NCBI RefSeq assembly: GCF_007991175.1
Contig: NZ_BJXV01000008.1
Span: 62,001-126,000 of the forward strand
Length of the DNA: 64,000 bases
Direction: 5' to 3'
Source: Halovibrio variabilis
GTDB lineage: Bacteria > Pseudomonadota > Gammaproteobacteria > Pseudomonadales > Halomonadaceae
Positions 55,842 to 63,876 of this stretch are shown in pieces (position 1 is the stretch's first letter; the number at the start of each line of letters is the position of its first letter). Under the pieces are notes generated by a model that did no database searches, was not told where the DNA came from, and was given only the letters and a program-made list of their open reading frames with translations. The position numbers and the translations under genes are program-made.

Positions 55842-56507
55842 TTACCAGGGCAGAGGTTCCCCATTGCTATGCCAAAAGCCGCCCGTATTATCGAGCGTTA
55901 GCGCTTCAATACGGGCGGCGATGCCCAACGCAGCCTCTTGGGGGCTGATTAAGCCACCAAAATTAACCATGCGCGTTTGCACATAACCCGGATGCAGCTG
56001 AGCCACGGCAATGCCGCGGGGCTTTAAGTCCATCGCCAACGATTTACCAAACGCATTGAGGGCCGCTTTAGAGGCACGGTAACCATAGCGGCCACCGGAG
56101 TCGTTATCCGCGATTGAGCCCATACGGCTAGTGATATTGGCGATTTTGCTACCTTTTTTGAGGTTGGGCAGCAGCGCTTCCGCTACGCGCAGCGGCGCAT
56201 AGGCGTTGATTTCCATCTGCTCGCGGATAGTGTCGAAATCAAGACCGCCGAGAGACTCATCGTGCAGCCATCCGGCATTGTTGATTAATAGGTCAATCGT
56301 TTGACCATTGAGCACCTCAACGAGTCGCGCGACATCGTCGGGCTGCGTGACGTCAATGCCGTCGATCACCTGCTCAGCCAATCGGTCTAGCTCTTCCGAC
56401 GACTGACGGCACACGCCTAACACTCGCCAACCCGCATCAACGTAATGCCCTGCCAGCGCTAAACCGATACCGCGGTTGGCCCCTGTAATCATAACGATCG
56501 ATTGCAT
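55842..56507 (-). CDS. short-chain dehydrogenase/reductase
   Basis: 221 aa classical SDR: NAD(P) motif ITGANRGIGLALA, INNAGWL and the catalytic YGYRASKAALN (Tyr-x3-Lys). Its layout (MQSIVMITGANRGIG, end QTRMVNFGG) resembles C-factor/CsgA-like SDRs. Substrate unknown. GGGAGTTAAC precedes ATG 56507; followed at 57 bp by the nucleotidase gene on the same strand. Confidence 0.85.
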   Translation of the reverse strand: MQSIVMITGANRGIGLALAGHYVDAGWRVLGVCRQSSEELDRLAEQVIDGIDVTQPDDVARLVEVLNGQTIDLLINNAGWLHDESLGGLDFDTIREQMEINAYAPLRVAEALLPNLKKGSKIANITSRMGSIADNDSGGRYGYRASKAALNAFGKSLAMDLKPRGIAVAQLHPGYVQTRMVNFGGLISPQEAALGIAARIEALTLDNTGGFWHSNGEPLPW

Positions 56508-56735
56508 TGTTAACTCCCGGCTTGTTATTTGAAATCAGTACAAGGGTAGCCCATCTGTGCGCCCATCAGTATCACCATCTTTCAACACGCCCTGTGATAA
56601 AACAGCGCTTCACAGCGGGCGTCAATGCACACAGGTTCGCGCCACGCATGTCATCGCTTATTCACCGGCCTGACTCCGCAGTGTCACTATTCTCATCCAG
56701 AATAATTACAAACGTGATAAACGGATGAATCGCTC
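56508..56735. other. divergent intergenic region SDR / glycosyltransferase
   Basis: Holds the promoters of the SDR gene (minus) and the glycosyltransferase gene (plus), including a Pho-box-like element at 56648-56687. No gene seen. Confidence 0.5.
56648..56687 (+). promoter_or_regulatory. Pho-box-like element upstream of the GT4 gene
   Basis: Heptamers ATGTCAT, TATTCAC, CTGACTC and GTGTCAC recur every 11 bp. The first, second and fourth fit the PhoB consensus, the third poorly. The element lies 49-88 bp before the glycosyltransferase start. Confidence 0.45.
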
Positions 56736-57899
56736 ATGCGGCTCTGTATTGTTAGTGAAACCTGGTACCCGGACATCAATGGCGTTGCTCATACGCTGAG
56801 CCGGCTAAACTGCGAGCTCAACCAGCAAGGAGTGCTGGTTGATGTTATTCGTCCGCGCCCAAGGGTAGCGGGTAACGCCGCGGGCATTAACCGCGAACGC
56901 CAGGTGCAGCGCTTTGCGTTACCGGGCTATACCGATGTGCAAGTCGGCCTGGTAACACCGGCGGCCCTACGCCGCTTTTGGCGTAAGCATCGTCCTGATG
57001 TGATCTATGTAGCCACCCAAGGCCCCCTTGGGTGGGCGGCCCGGCGAGCGGCGCGGCGTCTCAATATCCCCCTGGTGGCGGGTTGGCACACTAATTTTGA
57101 CCACTACTGCAAAGACTATGGTGTCACCTGGCTGACCTCTGCCACCCAGCGCTACCTGCGCTATTTTCATAACGGCTGCACATTGACGCTGGTGCCGACT
57201 CACCTTCAGGCCGCATCGCTAGAGCGTCAAGGCATTCGCGGCGTCCAGGTGATGTCTCGTGGGTTGGATGGTGAGCGCTATTCACCTGCCCACCGAGACC
57301 CGTCATTACGCCAATCCTGGGGGGTTAACGAGCATCAACCGGTGGCGTTGTACGTGGGCCGGTTAGCGGCGGAAAAAAACCTTGCCTTACTACAAGAAAC
57401 CTTTCTCGCCATGCGCGAAGTGCGCCCCGATATCGCCCAGGTGATCGTCGGCGATGGCCCAGGGCGGGCACAGCTGCAAAAAGCCCTGCCAGATGTGCAC
57501 TTCACCGGTTTTGTGGGACAAGACTCGCTTGCTTGCCACTACGCCAGCGCCGACCTGTTTATTTTCCCTTCACTTTCCGAAACCTGGGGGAATGTGGTGG
57601 CGGAAGCCATGGCCAGCGGGTTGGCCGTCGTCGCTTATCACCACGCTGCCAGCGCTGAACTGATTAACAGTGGCCATAACGGCATGACCGTTCCCGCTGG
57701 CGATAGCGCTGCCTTTCAACAGGCAGCGGTGGAACTCTGCCAACACCCGGCTGACTACGCGCGGTTAGGCCGTGTGGCACGTTTACGCGCGCTTGAGCAA
57801 AGCTGGTCGGGTATTGCCGAGCAATTTGTGCGTTATTTACACCAAGCCCAGGAGGCCCACCATGCGCCCGCGTCCGCTTGTCGTATTCGATCGTCTTGA
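56736..57899 (+). CDS. GT4-family glycosyltransferase
   Basis: 387 aa, GT-B fold. The start CIVSETWYPDINGVAHTLSRL and the C-terminal donor site LYVGRLAAEKNLALL, DLFIFPSLSETWGNVVAEAMASG (E-x7-E) are typical of GT4 and resemble MgtA/SqdX/Agt-type lipid glycosyltransferases. No membrane helix. It overlaps the PAP2 gene by 38 bp, so the two are an operon. The pair and the Pho-like box suggest it glycosylates diacylglycerol to replace phospholipids under phosphate stress; that role is inferred, and other sugar acceptors are possible. Confidence 0.82.
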   Translation: MRLCIVSETWYPDINGVAHTLSRLNCELNQQGVLVDVIRPRPRVAGNAAGINRERQVQRFALPGYTDVQVGLVTPAALRRFWRKHRPDVIYVATQGPLGWAARRAARRLNIPLVAGWHTNFDHYCKDYGVTWLTSATQRYLRYFHNGCTLTLVPTHLQAASLERQGIRGVQVMSRGLDGERYSPAHRDPSLRQSWGVNEHQPVALYVGRLAAEKNLALLQETFLAMREVRPDIAQVIVGDGPGRAQLQKALPDVHFTGFVGQDSLACHYASADLFIFPSLSETWGNVVAEAMASGLAVVAYHHAASAELINSGHNGMTVPAGDSAAFQQAAVELCQHPADYARLGRVARLRALEQSWSGIAEQFVRYLHQAQEAHHAPASACRIRSS

Positions 57900-58401
57900 C
57901 CTGCTGGAGTGGCAATTCTGCCAACGCATAGCACGGCTATCGTTCTATCGGCCCTGGCGCCTCATCTTGCAGGCCGCCAGCCGCTTAGGCGATTGGCCCG
58001 TATGGGTGCTACTCATTATTGCCCAGCCGTGGCTTCAGCCCAATGGCACCTGGCGGGTAATGCAGTACAGCGGGGTCGCGTTGCTTGCCGTGGCGATTTA
58101 CCGGCTGGTAAAAACGCGCCTCTGCCGCGAACGGCCCTTCATTACTTACGGTGAAGGCATTGAGTGCTGCGAACCGGCACGCGATCGTTACAGTTTTCCC
58201 AGCGGCCACACCATGCACGCGGTGATGTTTAGCGTATTAGTGGCCGCCCACACCCCCTGGCTGCTGCCGGTGATTCTGCCGTTAACACTGTTGATTGCCG
58301 TTTCCCGGGTGGGGCTTGGGTTGCACTATGTCAGCGATGTGCTGGCGGGTGCCGCAATGGGTTACGCCTTTGCCTTAGCCAGCCTGTATTGGATGGGGTG
58401 A
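57862..58401 (+). CDS. PAP2-family membrane phosphatase
   Basis: 179 aa from ATG 57862, chosen for the GGAGG upstream. Several membrane helices with the three PAP2 motifs: KTRLCRERP, FPSGHTMHA and SRVGLGLHYVSDV. Such enzymes dephosphorylate phosphatidate or undecaprenyl diphosphate on the membrane. The overlap with the glycosyltransferase gene suggests it may supply diacylglycerol to it, or act on its product. Confidence 0.85.
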   Translation: MRPRPLVVFDRLDLLEWQFCQRIARLSFYRPWRLILQAASRLGDWPVWVLLIIAQPWLQPNGTWRVMQYSGVALLAVAIYRLVKTRLCRERPFITYGEGIECCEPARDRYSFPSGHTMHAVMFSVLVAAHTPWLLPVILPLTLLIAVSRVGLGLHYVSDVLAGAAMGYAFALASLYWMG

Positions 58402-58435
58402 AGCGCCGCTTTGCGGTGAGATGGACAACTGACGC

Positions 58436-58467
58436 AAAAACGCCCGCCTAAGCGGGCGTTAATTTTT
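58436..58467. terminator. terminator between PAP2 and small membrane protein
   Basis: AAAAACGCCCGC and GCGGGCGTTAATTTTT form an 8-bp GC stem with A/T runs on both flanks, serving both convergent genes. Confidence 0.85.
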
Positions 58468-58485
58468 ATTTAATTTGTAAAATAG

Positions 58486-58617
58486 TCAACTATCGGGTGG
58501 CCTGTCATTGCGTTCATCCAGGCTCGCCATGAAAGATGTCTTGACCATCATATACACGCCCAGCCCCGAAAAACCTAAGAACAAAATAAACATGCATAAC
58601 ATCAATGCCATCGCCAT
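58486..58617 (-). CDS. small single-pass membrane protein, 43 aa
   Basis: ATG 58617 (CAGGGACAAG upstream) opens a 43-codon frame: MAMALMLCMFILFLGFSGLG forms one membrane helix, followed by a short charged tail ending ERNDRPPDS. The good ribosome site, helix and the terminator on its downstream side support a real gene. I do not recognise a family. It may be an accessory subunit of a larger membrane complex; nothing here says which. Confidence 0.55.
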   Translation of the reverse strand: MAMALMLCMFILFLGFSGLGVYMMVKTSFMASLDERNDRPPDS

Positions 58618-58803
58618 AATCTTGTCCCTGATAGTTTGCGGCTGCCACGTTAACGTTTTCTAACCGCTACTTTTTGATTTCCTCACAGGATAGACTAAAT
58701 CGCGATGGTAATCGGCATAAACCCTATGCAAAAAAATCTCACATCACTAAAAATTAATATATATCAGCATTTTATGACAAAATAGCGACGCAAAAAGCGA
58801 CGC

Positions 58804-58833
58804 AAAAAAACCACCTCGCTTTCACGAGATGGT
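58804..58833 (-). terminator. terminator of the candidate sRNA
   Basis: On the minus strand ACCATCTCG-TGAAAG-CGAGGTGGT is followed by seven Ts (58804-58810), a textbook rho-independent terminator. No protein gene ends here, which is what points to an RNA gene. Confidence 0.85.
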
Positions 58834-59014
58834 CATTTTGCATCGCATCCAGTCCCTGGTTTTGATGGGTAACGTATCCTGCGTTACCACCAGTGAGCGG
58901 GCTAAATGTCCTTTAACGTCCTGTTTGTATCTCGGCGTCCTGCCTTCCTTCTGCCTGTCAGCCCCCTCACTGAGTTGCTGCCGCTGACTATTGGCTAATC
59001 GACTGACTACTTTT

Positions 59015-59063
59015 CTGCTTACTGTCTTGCTGCTTACTGTCTTGCTTTGCTGCTTACTGCCTT
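59015..59063. repeat. 15-bp tandem repeats
   Basis: CTGCTTACTGTCTTG occurs twice in tandem (59015-59044) and a third, partly altered copy lies at 59050-59063. They fall in the 5' half of the candidate sRNA. Confidence 0.75.
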
Positions 59064-59127
59064 ACTAACTGCTATTACCCATATGCTTGCAGCTTATGGG
59101 CCAAGATATGTATTTATAAATAAAAAA

Positions 59128-59155
59128 ACTATAAAACAATAACTTATAAAAACAA
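59128..59155 (-). promoter_or_regulatory. sigma-70-like promoter of the candidate sRNA
   Basis: On the minus strand TTGTTT (59150-59155) and TATAGT (59128-59133) are spaced by 16 bp in an AT-rich stretch. It would place the start near 59121. Confidence 0.45.
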
Positions 59156-59370
59156 TCCGTGCCAGACATCATCTTTCCAGTCGCCTATTGCGTGTGTAGA
59201 ACTGGCACATGGGACATAAACACACGTTATTAGGGCGATTTTCGCTTGGTCAGGCATAGCGGAACGCCTCGGTAAGGATTATTTTACCCGCACCTGTTTA
59301 ACCGCTGCCCTCAATAGAGCGATACTCAAGGTGTGAAGCTCGCAAAGAGCATGCTTTCAAGGAGAACTAG

Positions 59371-59502
59371 ATGACACGCGCTGTTGCCCTGGGTTTATTA
59401 GTGCTGATGACACTGCTGCTGGTAAGCGGCTGCAATACCATTCGCGGCGCCGGCGAAGACCTTGAACAAGGTGGCCGAGCTATCCAACGATCAGCGAGCT
59501 AA
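59371..59502 (+). CDS. ecnB-like: entericidin-like small lipoprotein
   Basis: 43 aa. Signal and lipobox (LLVLMTLLLVSGC) followed by NTIRGAGEDLEQGGRAIQ, the signature of entericidin A/B lipoproteins. AAGGAGAAC lies upstream. Entericidins are small outer-membrane-associated lipoproteins linked to stationary-phase lysis; toxicity here is not known. It is followed 5 bp later by the YqiA-like gene. Confidence 0.85.
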   Translation: MTRAVALGLLVLMTLLLVSGCNTIRGAGEDLEQGGRAIQRSAS

Positions 59503-59507
59503 TCATT

Positions 59508-60026
59508 ATGATGACGGTTTATCTATCCCACGGCTTAGAGAGTGGGCCTGGCGCATTGAAAATACAGGCATTGAAGGGCATTGCTGAAAAAATCGACGAC
59601 TGCGAGCCCGTCGTGATGGACTACCGAGGCATGCCAGAACCTCAGCAGCGCTTGGAACACCTGTTAGCGGTATTAGCCAAACGGGGTGATCCCCCCGCCC
59701 ATTGCGTACTGGCAGGCTCAAGCCTGGGCGGCTGGTTAAGTGCGGCGGTGAGTGCTCAGCAGCCTGTGCTGGGCTGTTTTTTGCTGGCGCCGGCGCTTGG
59801 CTTGGCCGACTACCCAGAAACCTCTCCGACCATTCAGGCGCGCTATACCCATATCATTCACGGTTGGCGAGACGAGGTGGTGGCGCCGGAGCCGGTGATT
59901 GAACGCGCCCGCCTACAGCGGTTATCGCTGCGAATGGTCGATGACGACCACCGCCTGCATGCCAGCCTCGATACCCTATTGCATGATTTTGAGCGCTTTT
60001 TGGGCCAGTGCCATCTGGCGAGCTAG
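59508..60026 (+). CDS. YqiA/YcfP-like alpha/beta hydrolase
   Basis: 172 aa alpha/beta hydrolase: VYLSHGLESGPGALK, the nucleophile elbow LAGSSLGGWLS, the acid in IIHGWRDEVV and the final His in DDDHRLHAS. It resembles the small esterases YqiA and YcfP. Substrate unknown. Begins 5 bp after entericidin. Confidence 0.8.
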   Translation: MMTVYLSHGLESGPGALKIQALKGIAEKIDDCEPVVMDYRGMPEPQQRLEHLLAVLAKRGDPPAHCVLAGSSLGGWLSAAVSAQQPVLGCFLLAPALGLADYPETSPTIQARYTHIIHGWRDEVVAPEPVIERARLQRLSLRMVDDDHRLHASLDTLLHDFERFLGQCHLAS

Positions 60027-60114
60027 CCAAATACAGCCGTCGTCATAAAACAAACATTCGACACTGGCCATCAAAACCTATACAAATGGTCTACATCAGA
60101 AAAGGAGATGGTCA

Positions 60115-60288
60115 ATGTTAGGCATGTTTAAGCGCGACCCCAAAAAGAAACTGCAGCAAGAATATGAACGCAAACTGCAAGCCGCGATGGAAGCCTCACG
60201 CAATGGCGATATGCGCGCCAATGCCACGCTTACCGAAGAAGCCGAAGCGTTGCTTGCCGAGATTAGACGCGTTGAAGCGCAACAATAG
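60115..60288 (+). CDS. DUF6435 family small protein
   Basis: 57 aa: MLGMFKRDPKKKLQQEYERK then a helical part ending EALLAEIRRVEAQQ. The pattern FKxDPxKKL...NGD matches DUF6435. A strong AAAGGAGATGG precedes ATG 60115. It overlaps the start of the ChaN-like gene. Function unknown. Confidence 0.75.
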   Translation: MLGMFKRDPKKKLQQEYERKLQAAMEASRNGDMRANATLTEEAEALLAEIRRVEAQQ

Positions 60289-61150
60289 CGTGCACCATAA
60301 AGGCCGCCGCTTTAGCGCGCTGACGGCTTTTGCGTTGGCTAGCCTGTTGCCCAGCGTGGCGCTGGCGGCTTGCCCAATCCCAGGCCAGTGGTGGCAGGCA
60401 GACCAGCCGCTTACCAATGCTGAACTGCTGACTACCGCGGCTCAGCAGCAGGTGGTGTTACTCGGTGAACAACACGACAAAATGGCCCACCACCGCTGGC
60501 AGTTGCACACCCTGGCGGGGCTACATGCCCTTCGCGACGAAATGGTGATTGGCTTGGAGATGCTGCCGCGCAGCGCTCAGTCAGCCTTGGATGCCTGGCT
60601 AGCCGGTGAAATAGATAACGATACTATGCTGGCGCAGACTCAGTGGGACGAGGCTTGGGGATTTGATGCAGAGCTGTATATGCCCATTTTAGAATTTGCC
60701 CGCATGGCACAAATTCCGCTTATCGCCCTCAATATCGACCCCGCCCTACGTCAGCGGCTGGTCAGTGAAGGTTGGGATAATGTGCCCGCTGAAGAGCGCC
60801 ATGGAATACCGCCGCCCCACCCGGCAAGTGAAGGGTACCAAGCGCGGCTCGCCGAGGTGTTCAACCAACACGCCATGGGCAATGCCCCTGACGCACTTGA
60901 GCGCTTTGTGCAGGCCCAGCTGACGTGGGACATCGCCATGGCTCAGCGCTTAACCGAGGCCACACAAGACGGTGCTCTCGCCGTGGGCATCATGGGCCTG
61001 GGCCACGTGACCTACAGCGATGGCGTCGCGCATCAACTCAACGCCCTCGGCGTTGACGACACCCTGAGCCTGCTGCCCTGGCAGCGCCATCACTGCGAGC
61101 TACCTGACACCACGCTCGCCGATGCGGTCTATATACTCAGAGACGAATAG
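60272..61150 (+). CDS. chaN: ChaN family lipoprotein
   Basis: About 292 aa. The start is uncertain: TTG 60272 or GTG 60290; both give a signal peptide with lipobox LAAC (SLLPSVALAAC). The domain matches ChaN/Tiki-type haem-binding lipoproteins: VVLLGEQHDKMAHHRWQ, VIGLEMLPRS and GIMGLGHVTYSDGVA. In Campylobacter ChaR/ChaN handles haem at the outer membrane. The frame overlaps the DUF6435 gene. Confidence 0.8.
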   Translation: MKRNNSVHHKGRRFSALTAFALASLLPSVALAACPIPGQWWQADQPLTNAELLTTAAQQQVVLLGEQHDKMAHHRWQLHTLAGLHALRDEMVIGLEMLPRSAQSALDAWLAGEIDNDTMLAQTQWDEAWGFDAELYMPILEFARMAQIPLIALNIDPALRQRLVSEGWDNVPAEERHGIPPPHPASEGYQARLAEVFNQHAMGNAPDALERFVQAQLTWDIAMAQRLTEATQDGALAVGIMGLGHVTYSDGVAHQLNALGVDDTLSLLPWQRHHCELPDTTLADAVYILRDE

Positions 61151-61172
61151 CGCACTCGCTTTCGAGCAGCGG

Positions 61173-62600
61173 TTATTCGTCTGCCAAGGCCGGTAGCAGT
61201 GTTTTCAGTTTGCGAGTAAGCGTATTACGCCCCCAGCCAAGTAACTCAGCGGCCTCGCCCTTGCGTCCGCCGGTATGTTTAAGCGCTGTTTCAATGAGAA
61301 TACGCTCGAAATCAGGCACCGCTTCTTCTAATAGATGCGTATGGCCCTCTGCCAGCGCATGATCGGCCCAATCCCGAAACGCGGTGCGCCAATCGCCGTG
61401 GGCACTGCTCTCGGAAGCGCTGGTCGAACGCAGCTCAGGCGGCAGGTCTTCGACCAGAATTTCCCGCCCAGACGCCATCACGGTTAGCCAACGGCAGATA
61501 TTCTCTAACTGGCGTACGTTACCCGGCCAGGTTAGCCGGGTTAAGTGAGCTTCCGCGTCGCTGGTGAGCACTTTGATATCGGTCGACAGCTCTTTCGCTG
61601 CCTCGGCTAAAAAGTGCCGGGTCAACCGCGGGATGTCTTCACGCCGCTCGGCCAACCTCGGTAGATGAATGCGGATTACGTTTAAGCGGTGGAACAAATC
61701 CTCCCTAAAACGCCCGTCTTCGACCAACACTTCTAAATTTTGGTGGGTGGCAGCAATGATACGCACGTCCACTTTTATCGGCGTATGGCCGCCCACGCGG
61801 TAGAACTCACCGTCCGCCAATACACGCAATAAGCGCGTTTGTGTTTCAGACGGCATATCGCCTATTTCATCTAAAAACAGCGTACCGCCGTTGGCTTGCT
61901 CAAACCGCCCTTGGCGCTGCTGAGCGGCGCCGGTAAAGGCCCCTTTCTCATGGCCAAACAGCTCCGACTCAATCAAATCGCGGGGAATCGCCGCCATGTT
62001 TAAGGCGATAAACGGCTTTCCTTCCCGTGGGCTGTGCTGGTGAAGCGCCAAGGCAACGCGCTCTTTACCGGTTCCCGATTCACCGTTAATTAATACCGTG
62101 ATATGCGAATGGGAGAGACGGCCAATCGCCCGAAACACCTCCTGCATCGCTGGCGCTTCGCCGATAATTTCCGCGTTTAAACCTTCCGGCACGGTTACCG
62201 GGCGCTGGCGTTCGCGGGCGTGAGCCACGGCGCGGCGCACCAGCGCCAGGGCTTCGTCAACGTCAAACGGTTTGGGCAGGTATTCAAACGCCCCGCCCTG
62301 ATAAGAGGCCACGGCGCTGTCGAGATCAGAGTGCGCGGTCATTACAATGACCGGCAGATCGGGATGCGCTTCGCGCAATCGGGCCATTAAATCCAAGCCG
62401 TCGATACCCGGCATACGAATGTCGGTGACCAACACGTCCGGGGGGCTTTCCAGCAAGCGCTCCAGCGCCGTATCGGCACGCTCAATACATTCCACGTCTA
62501 GGTCGGGCTGTGCTAACGCGCGCTCTAGCACCCAGCGGATAGCGCGGTCGTCATCGACAACGACCACCCGCGCAACATCATTACGTGCAGCCTCAGTCAT
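61173..62600 (-). CDS. ntrC: nitrogen regulator NtrC (GlnG)
   Basis: 475 aa: receiver domain with the phospho-acceptor Asp in [13 protein letters not shown]; sigma-54 AAA+ domain with [14 protein letters not shown] and LFLDEIGDM; and a Fis-type helix-turn-helix ([20 protein letters not shown]). It activates nitrogen-assimilation genes with sigma-54 when phosphorylated by NtrB. It overlaps ntrB by 8 bp. Confidence 0.95.
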   Translation of the reverse strand: MTEAARNDVARVVVVDDDRAIRWVLERALAQPDLDVECIERADTALERLLESPPDVLVTDIRMPGIDGLDLMARLREAHPDLPVIVMTAHSDLDSAVASYQGGAFEYLPKPFDVDEALALVRRAVAHARERQRPVTVPEGLNAEIIGEAPAMQEVFRAIGRLSHSHITVLINGESGTGKERVALALHQHSPREGKPFIALNMAAIPRDLIESELFGHEKGAFTGAAQQRQGRFEQANGGTLFLDEIGDMPSETQTRLLRVLADGEFYRVGGHTPIKVDVRIIAATHQNLEVLVEDGRFREDLFHRLNVIRIHLPRLAERREDIPRLTRHFLAEAAKELSTDIKVLTSDAEAHLTRLTWPGNVRQLENICRWLTVMASGREILVEDLPPELRSTSASESSAHGDWRTAFRDWADHALAEGHTHLLEEAVPDFERILIETALKHTGGRKGEAAELLGWGRNTLTRKLKTLLPALADE

Positions 62601-63684
62601 GACGCTTCTCCGGTGAAAGTAAGACCATGGGAATCAATAAACGAAATTCGGTATGTCCAGGACGTGAGTCGCATTCGATCAATCCTTGATGTTGGTGCAA
62701 AATCGACTGAGCGATAGAGAGCCCCAGGCCGCTGCCTTCCGAGCGCCCCGACACCATGGGGTAAAACAGCGTTTCCTGAAGCGTATCGGGCACGCCAGGG
62801 CCGTTATCGATGACGGCGACTTCGCTGACCAAACGGTGGCGCTCGGCGCCCAGGGTAAACTGGCGACGGGAGCGGGTGCGCAATATCAGGGTCGGCTCCG
62901 GCGTTTGCGCATCGTTCATCGCCTGCACGGCGTTGCGCGCCACATTGAGCACCGCCTGAATCATTTGCGCTTCATCGCCGGAAAGGTCGGGCAGGCTAGG
63001 GTCGTAATCGCGGCTAATCGACACGTTGGGATGCTCGGCTATCAGCAACGCTCTCACGCGCTCAAGCACCTTGTGAATATTCACCGGCTCATGCTTGACG
63101 ATGTAGTTGGGCCCCAACATGGAGTCGACCAGGTCGCGCAGTCGGTCCACCTCTTCGACGATAATGTGGGTGTATTCGCGCAACGCCGGATCGGCTAAAT
63201 CCCGCTCCAGCAACTGCGCGGCGCCGCGAATGCCACCCAGCGGGTTTTTCACTTCATGAGCAAGGCCGCGGGCCAACACCTTGATGGTCTCTTGGCGCGT
63301 GGTCAGTGCCTCCTCGCGGGAGATTTGCATCAACCTGTCGCGGGGCTCTACTTCTAAAAGCAGCTCGTCGTCTGATAACGGCGTTACCGTGTAGTCAACG
63401 GTAAGCGGTTCGCTATTAATTAACGGCGTAATCCGCGCTTCCCGCTGGGTGTAAGGGTGAAACGCATCCCGCGCTTTCGCTAACACCTCATCAATACTGT
63501 CGTCACCGAGGAGCGTGTCCAGGCTAATGCCCTTCACACGGCTGAGGCTGACCGCCAATAAAGCTTCGGCCGCGGGGTTCATCCAACGCACGCGTAGCTT
63601 GCCATCAAGCAGCAACACAGCCGTCGTCAGGTGTTCAAGTAAGCGCTGGTGCATGGTGGTGTCCTGATAAATCGCGTCTTCCAT
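62593..63684 (-). CDS. ntrB: nitrogen sensor kinase NtrB (GlnL)
   Basis: 363 aa: PAS domain (VLLLDGKLRVRWMNPAAEALL), histidine phospho-acceptor in RGLAHEVKNPLGG and an ATPase domain with DNGPGVPDTLQ and GSGLGLSIAQ. It phosphorylates or dephosphorylates NtrC under PII control. First gene of ntrBC; an NtrC-type palindrome lies 153 bp upstream. Confidence 0.95.
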   Translation of the reverse strand: MEDAIYQDTTMHQRLLEHLTTAVLLLDGKLRVRWMNPAAEALLAVSLSRVKGISLDTLLGDDSIDEVLAKARDAFHPYTQREARITPLINSEPLTVDYTVTPLSDDELLLEVEPRDRLMQISREEALTTRQETIKVLARGLAHEVKNPLGGIRGAAQLLERDLADPALREYTHIIVEEVDRLRDLVDSMLGPNYIVKHEPVNIHKVLERVRALLIAEHPNVSISRDYDPSLPDLSGDEAQMIQAVLNVARNAVQAMNDAQTPEPTLILRTRSRRQFTLGAERHRLVSEVAVIDNGPGVPDTLQETLFYPMVSGRSEGSGLGLSIAQSILHQHQGLIECDSRPGHTEFRLLIPMVLLSPEKRHD

Positions 63685-63836
63685 CGCCGTTACAGACCTA
63701 CAGGTGGATGATCAATGTGGCAGTTGCAAAAAGCGCGCCAATTAACCATTAGCGCCTATTTGCACGGCTTATGGGCATAGCCTTCGCGCGAGCTGACTCG
63801 TTTTAGCGCACTGACGGAAACGAACCGGCTGATTGT

Positions 63837-63853
63837 TGCACTATTTTAGTGCA
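63837..63853. promoter_or_regulatory. NtrC-binding palindrome upstream of ntrB
   Basis: TGCACT-ATTTT-AGTGCA is a perfect palindrome matching the NtrC consensus TGCACC-N5-GGTGCA with one symmetric change. It lies 153 bp upstream of ntrB and between it and the neighbouring gene, consistent with autoregulation of ntrBC. Confidence 0.65.
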
Positions 63854-63876
63854 TGCTATTTTTTAAGAAGACGGCT

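Larger units (their letters stand above)
58804..59121 (-). ncRNA. candidate CsrB/RsmZ-type CsrA-sequestering sRNA
   Basis: Predicted transcript of about 318 nt on the minus strand. Its 3' half carries seven GGA motifs, five of which sit in small hairpin loops: CCAG-GGA-CTGG (58849-58859), GGTAACG-CAGGATA-CGTTACC (58868-58888), TAAA-GGACA-TTTA (58903-58915), AAC-AGGAC-GTT (58915-58925) and GGC-AGGAC-GCC (58934-58944). This is how Csr/Rsm RNAs present CsrA sites. A stem CTCG/CGAG extended to ACCA/TGGT with seven Us ends it (58804-58833), and a sigma-70-like promoter lies upstream. The 5' half holds 15-bp repeats of unclear role and may not all be transcribed. No long frame is present. A GacA upstream site was not found. 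Confidence 0.65.

Noticed and set aside
59155..59260. GacA upstream activating sequence for the candidate sRNA
   Set aside because: No TGTAAG-N6-CTTACA-like palindrome was found upstream of the predicted promoter, so control by GacA is not claimed.
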